From: an uncultured Klebsiella sp.
Lineage (GTDB): Bacteria; Pseudomonadota; Gammaproteobacteria; Enterobacterales; Enterobacteriaceae
Direction: 5' to 3'
NCBI GenBank assembly: GCA_902490055.1
Contig: CABUCP010000056.1
Span: forward strand, 1 to 11,085
Length of the DNA stretch: 11,085 nt
Positions 8,809 to 11,085 of the stretch are shown piece by piece. A program made the translations under genes and the position numbers. The notes under the pieces were generated by a model, which made no database searches, had not been told where the DNA came from, and worked only from the letters and a program-made list of their open reading frames with translations. Numbering within the stretch: position 1 is the first letter of the stretch; each line of letters begins with the position of its first letter.

Positions 8809-9621
8809 ATGAACCTGAATCCTTTTTCACCCTGTTTATTTTTGCTGTTATTACTTTCCGCCCTGAACGCGATATCACCCTGCCATGCCGCGACAGTAAA
8901 GGTGGATAATTGTGAAGTTGGCTGCCCGACCGGCGGTAGCCCGCAGACGCTCTTCCGCGCGGCCTACACGCTGAACAATAACCCCCGCCGTAAACTGGCC
9001 AACTGGGTAGCGTATAAAATCACCCGCGCCAGCGAGGCCAGCAACCGGGCAAGAGTGTGGAAGCAGGACCCCGATTTACCCGCAGCCGATACGCTGACGC
9101 CCGCCGACTATCGCCGGGCTAATACTTTACTGGCGGTCGATCGCGGCCATCAGGCGCCGCTGGCGAGCCTCGGCGGCGCGGCGGACTGGCCTGCGCTGAA
9201 CTATCTGTCGAATATTACCCCACAGGAAGCGGCGCTGAATCAGGGGGCGTGGGCGCGGCTGGAAGACGCGGAGCGCGCATTGGCCGAGCGCCCGGAGGTG
9301 ACGGCGGTTTATGCGGTTACCGGGCCGCTGTTCGAGCGGCATATCGCCACCCTGCCCGCCGCGCCGGGCGTGGAGATCCCCAGCGGTTACTGGAAGATTA
9401 TTTTCCTCAATGATGGCCCGCAGAGCGGCCAGTACGCGGCATTTGTGCTGGACCAGGCAACGCCGCGCGATGCTAATTTCTGCGACCATCAGGTAACGGC
9501 GGCGGAGATCGAACGCCGTACCAGTCCGCATTTGACGCTGTGGTCAGCATTACCGGCGGCCGTTGCCACAACCTTAAAAACGCAGCCGGGGAGGTTGGCG
9601 CGGGAGATGGGTTGCCAATAA
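8809..9621 (+). CDS. Secreted non-specific DNA/RNA endonuclease (Serratia nuclease family)
   Basis: This secreted, Mg-dependent nuclease should cut both DNA and RNA, single- or double-stranded, with no sequence preference. It has 270 residues (Serratia marcescens nuclease: 266). A hydrophobic signal peptide of about 27 residues ends in CHA. The catalytic motif DRGH lies at 111-114, with His114 as the general base. The metal ligand is Asn144 in LNQGAWARLE, and Glu152 and Arg156 match the remaining active-site residues. Cys35/Cys39 (DNCEVGC) and Cys225/Cys269 correspond to the two disulfides of the Serratia enzyme. Long blocks are close to the Serratia protein as I recall it, for example DRGHQAPLASL and YLSNITPQ. 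The ATG at 8809 has a weak ribosome binding site but places the signal peptide correctly. No inhibitor gene is adjacent, consistent with export. Likely roles are nutrient scavenging, clearing extracellular DNA or defence against free DNA; these are inferred. Confidence 0.92.
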   Translation: MNLNPFSPCLFLLLLLSALNAISPCHAATVKVDNCEVGCPTGGSPQTLFRAAYTLNNNPRRKLANWVAYKITRASEASNRARVWKQDPDLPAADTLTPADYRRANTLLAVDRGHQAPLASLGGAADWPALNYLSNITPQEAALNQGAWARLEDAERALAERPEVTAVYAVTGPLFERHIATLPAAPGVEIPSGYWKIIFLNDGPQSGQYAAFVLDQATPRDANFCDHQVTAAEIERRTSPHLTLWSALPAAVATTLKTQPGRLAREMGCQ

Positions 9622-9757
9622 TAAAAATGAAATAAGGCAACAAAACATAATCACAATAAATATATTCACAATAAGTACAAATATATTTGTATCATTCTGA
9701 ATAGCGCGTTAAAGCTGCTTATTATGTTTTATTATCAGCTGGACTTTATTTTTGTTA
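9622..9757. other. AT-rich spacer between the nuclease gene and symE
   Basis: This stretch is visibly much richer in A and T than the genes on either side and contains no convincing open frame. It holds the palindrome at 9676-9691 and leads into the symE promoter. No clear terminator for the nuclease gene is seen. Such AT-rich spacers often mark transferred DNA or H-NS binding; here that is inference. Confidence 0.5.
9676..9691. repeat. Perfect 16-bp palindrome in AT-rich spacer
   Basis: TACAAATATATTTGTA is its own reverse complement. It lies 55 bp past the nuclease stop and about 60 bp upstream of the symE -35 element. It could be a dimeric regulator site or a short hairpin. I cannot match it to a specific regulator, and AT-rich DNA yields such palindromes by chance more often than GC-rich DNA. 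Confidence 0.4.
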
Positions 9758-9780
9758 CTGGTTAGGTTTACAGGTGTTAT
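9752..9780 (+). promoter_or_regulatory. Candidate symE promoter
   Basis: A -35-like TTGTTA (9752-9757) and a -10-like TGTTAT (9775-9780) are separated by exactly 17 bp, each matching the consensus at 4/6 positions. The spacer is occupied almost exactly by the candidate LexA box. The predicted transcript would begin near 9787, giving a 5' leader of about 66 nt that is fully covered by the antisense RNA. Confidence 0.5.
9758..9773. promoter_or_regulatory. Candidate LexA (SOS) box controlling symE
   Basis: CTGGTTAGGTTTACAG matches the LexA pattern CTGT-N8-ACAG at seven of the eight defined positions; the left arm has CTGG. It lies between the -35 and -10 elements, the usual place for repression by LexA. 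The E. coli symE gene is SOS-induced, which supports the call, but the imperfect left arm and the poor central AT alternation suggest modest affinity. Confidence 0.55.
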
Positions 9781-9781
9781 T

Positions 9782-9858
9782 TAACGCGATGCGGATGTGC
9801 GCCAACACATCCGCACCGCTCATCACAATCACTATTAATAGGAATAGTAACCATGACT
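9782..9858 (-). ncRNA. symR: Antisense RNA SymR, overlapping the symE leader and start codon
   Basis: In E. coli the 77-nt SymR RNA is made from the strand opposite symE and represses its translation. Here the minus strand has a -10-like TACAAT (complement of 9866-9871), and 7 nt beyond it a start at 9858 would give an RNA beginning AGUCAU, as I recall for SymR. The RNA would cover the symE ATG and ribosome binding site. It contains a 14-bp hairpin (9786-9819, loop UUGGCG) near its 3' end. One pair is G-U in the minus-strand RNA but would be an A-C mismatch on the plus strand, so the structure fits an antisense transcript. The -35 is weak (TTCTGG at 9889-9894). The 3' end is placed from the E. 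coli length; no U run follows the hairpin. Confidence 0.7.
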
Positions 9859-10179
9859 GATCGCGATTGTAGTGTAGATTCGTTTGATCCAGAAGTCCTG
9901 CCGGTAAATAAGCGCGAGCTGACCGTAAGTTATGCGAGCCGTTATCCTGATTATCAGCGTATTCCAGCGGTTACCATGAAGGGGCAATGGCTGGAGGCGG
10001 CCGGTTTCACCACCGGCAGCAAAGTGGAAGTGCGGGTGATGGAGGGCTGCATCGTGCTGACGGCAAAATCACAGGAACCGGAACTGGAGGCGGCGCTGCG
10101 CCAGGCGAGCAAGCTGTCGGCGAGAAAGCAGAAGCAGATCGCTGAGTTTATTGGAGTGATCGGCGGGAAGCATCGCTGA
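9853..10179 (+). CDS. symE: SymE-like SOS-induced toxic protein
   Basis: This protein belongs to the SymE family. E. coli SymE is induced by DNA damage, is toxic when overproduced and was first described as a toxin resembling an endoribonuclease; later work describes nucleoid condensation. It has 108 residues (E. coli: 113). The family core [19 protein letters not shown] (23-41) continues into [11 protein letters not shown] and MEGCIVLTA, an AbrB-like swapped-hairpin section. The C-terminal helix [16 protein letters not shown] (88-103) matches E. coli closely. The ATG at 9853 is preceded by TAGGAA about 8 nt away. Both the start codon and this site are covered by the antisense RNA. In E. coli symE sits beside restriction genes; here its neighbours are the nuclease gene and a small unknown gene. 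No frameshift or truncation is seen. Confidence 0.9.
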   Translation: MTDRDCSVDSFDPEVLPVNKRELTVSYASRYPDYQRIPAVTMKGQWLEAAGFTTGSKVEVRVMEGCIVLTAKSQEPELEAALRQASKLSARKQKQIAEFIGVIGGKHR

Positions 10180-10194
10180 GTGAAGTTCAGGGCT

Positions 10195-10217
10195 GGGGCG
10201 GCGTCGGTCGCCCCTTT
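10195..10217. terminator. Possible terminator between symE and the convergent small gene
   Basis: GGGGCG (10195-10200) pairs with CGCCCC (10209-10214) around an 8-nt loop, followed on the plus strand by TTT. The stem is strong but short and the T run is minimal, so it is only a plausible stop for symE transcription. It also overlaps the 3' end of the leftward small gene. Confidence 0.35.
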
Positions 10218-10486
10218 CAGTCCACGCACTGAAAGTCGTTATCCCTTGACCCCACGGCTACACAACATGCACTCACCATACTGATGTAATAATGAGAAGG
10301 GTTAGGTAGTTGCTCCATCAGCCACGGCTGCTCAGCTGAATATTCGCAATCAGTGGTAGCCACCCACCACACCGGCTCGCCATCCAGCATCATCGGCTGG
10401 GCTTCATGATAATGCTCATCCCAACCGCGACTGGTTTTAGCGGCATAGACTTTAGCTATCGCAATAGCCTGTTCGCAGGAAATCAT
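10217..10486 (-). CDS. Small protein of unknown function
   Basis: I do not recognise this 89-residue protein with certainty. The start ATG at 10486 is preceded by GGAG with a 7-nt spacer, better than in-frame starts further upstream. There is no signal peptide or membrane segment. An N-terminal helix (EQAIAIAKVYAAKT) is followed by a section rich in acidic and aromatic residues (GEPVWWVATTDCEY, QPWLMEQLPNPSHYYIS), then VAV and a final FQCVD. The layout, a short helix followed by a compact beta section with WW, is reminiscent of small immunity or PepSY-like proteins (for example the Imm35 group), but this is only a loose resemblance. It has four Cys (C4, C47, C74, C75, C87 counting the last makes five), unusual for its size. 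It faces symE tail to tail and is divergent from the DUF1294 gene. Confidence 0.65.
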   Translation of the reverse strand: MISCEQAIAIAKVYAAKTSRGWDEHYHEAQPMMLDGEPVWWVATTDCEYSAEQPWLMEQLPNPSHYYISMVSACCVAVGSRDNDFQCVD

Positions 10487-10584
10487 CGTTGGACTCCGTT
10501 TTGTTACCATAGCCATCCTACATCCGGCCATTAAAATTGGGTATAGTTGCCGTCTCTGCCACTGCTAAGCGCTATTGATATCGT

Positions 10585-10929
10585 ATGAAGCTCGGTTATT
10601 TTTGTTACTTCCTGCTGGCCCTTGCCGCCGCCGGCAGCCTGTTGCTGCCCTATTCCATCGCCATGTGGTTCCTGCTGGCGAACGTGCTGACCTGGCTTAT
10701 CTACGGCATCGACAAACTAGCCGCCCGTAAAGCCTGGAGCCGGATCCCGGAATCCACCCTGCTGACCTTCGGCCTGCTTGGCGGATGGCCCGGCGCGATT
10801 GCCGGGCAGCAGTGTTTTCGCCACAAAACCCAAAAGCAGCCATTCAGGACGTATTTCATTATTAGCATCGTGCTGAATGTTGTGGTGCTGGTTGGCGGGT
10901 ATTGGCTGTACCGGGATTATAGGGTGTAG
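10585..10929 (+). CDS. DUF1294 family small inner-membrane protein
   Basis: This is a 114-residue hydrophobic protein of unknown function with the hallmarks of the DUF1294 family: Asn33, YGIDK at 40-44, AARKAW followed by RIPE at 53-56, GG at 66-67 and RHKT at 79-82 followed by F87. Predicted membrane segments lie at about 3-21, 25-40, 58-75 and 89-107. Some relatives in other bacteria are fused to a cold-shock domain; this one is not. The ATG at 10585 has no good Shine-Dalgarno sequence. A -10-like TATAGT lies at 10542-10547 without a convincing -35. It stands alone between two leftward genes. Confidence 0.85.
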   Translation: MKLGYFCYFLLALAAAGSLLLPYSIAMWFLLANVLTWLIYGIDKLAARKAWSRIPESTLLTFGLLGGWPGAIAGQQCFRHKTQKQPFRTYFIISIVLNVVVLVGGYWLYRDYRV

Positions 10930-10958
10930 GGTTGGGTCCTATTAACTATCCGTGATAG

Positions 10959-11084
10959 CTACCTATGAGTTTTCCTCCAGTAACGCCATGCTTTAAATGA
11001 GAGATCTAACGGCTGAATACATGCAATTAACACAATAGCGATGACACAAGAGATTCCACCGCCAACGATCTCTGGCGTTGAGGA
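10959..11084 (-). CDS. Probable 3' end of a membrane protein gene, cut by the window edge
   Basis: The minus strand has an open frame from the right edge of the window to a TAG at 10959-10961, giving 41 residues. It contains a clear hydrophobic stretch (EIVGGGISCVIAIVLIACI) followed by a basic tail (AWRYWRKTHR), typical of the last membrane helix and cytoplasmic end of an inner-membrane protein. The other two minus-strand frames are closed by stops sooner. The protein cannot be identified from so little sequence, and the start lies outside the window. Confidence 0.5.
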   Translation of the reverse strand, partial: SSTPEIVGGGISCVIAIVLIACIQPLDLSFKAWRYWRKTHR

Positions 11085-11085
11085 A

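Noticed and set aside
8796..8860. Alternative ATG just upstream of the nuclease start
   Set aside because: It is out of frame with the nuclease and ends after a very short, unremarkable frame, so it is not a credible start or leader peptide.
10946..10958. Small inverted repeat CTATC-CGT-GATAG after the DUF1294 gene as a terminator
   Set aside because: The stem has only 5 bp, is AT-rich, and no T run follows on either strand.
1..11085. CRISPR arrays, insertion sequences, tRNA or rRNA genes
   Set aside because: No regularly spaced repeats, transposase frames, terminal inverted repeats or tRNA/rRNA signatures were seen on either strand.

Overview
The window looks like chromosomal DNA of an enterobacterium with GC-rich genes, most probably Klebsiella or a close relative (Raoultella, Enterobacter group). 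This rests on recalled family sequences and on codon and base composition; I could not run a search. Ten genes or gene parts, one antisense RNA gene and several regulatory sites can be supported.

Positions 56-8584 hold a complete copper/silver efflux locus. The two-component pair cusR-cusS runs leftward (2186 to 56) and the efflux operon cusC-cusF-cusB-cusA runs rightward (2360 to 8584). Between them, at 2261-2288, sits a perfect 12-bp inverted repeat matching the known CusR box, so CusR probably controls both directions. CusS senses periplasmic Cu(I)/Ag(I) and phosphorylates CusR. CusF is the periplasmic metal chaperone. CusA (RND pump), CusB (adaptor) and CusC (outer-membrane channel) expel the metal from the cell. 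The operon ends in a clear hairpin terminator (8593-8624). Every key metal and proton-relay residue checked in CusA, CusB and CusF is present. The sensor loop of CusS differs from the E. coli version.

Positions 8625-10179 are accessory in character. A secreted non-specific DNA/RNA endonuclease of the Serratia marcescens nuclease family (8809-9621) is followed by a strikingly AT-rich spacer holding a perfect 16-bp palindrome. Then comes a SymE/SymR module: the SOS-type protein symE (9853-10179), a candidate LexA box lying exactly between its -35 and -10 elements (9758-9773), and the probable antisense RNA SymR on the opposite strand (about 9858 to 9782).

Positions 10180-11085 hold a leftward 89-aa protein of unknown function, a rightward DUF1294 small membrane protein, and at the right edge the probable 3' end of a leftward gene for a membrane protein. 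I see no insertion sequences, tRNAs, rRNAs or CRISPR arrays. Nothing here is a demonstrably new system; the points most worth a second look are the symE/symR control region, the CusS sensor loop and the small unknown gene beside symE.
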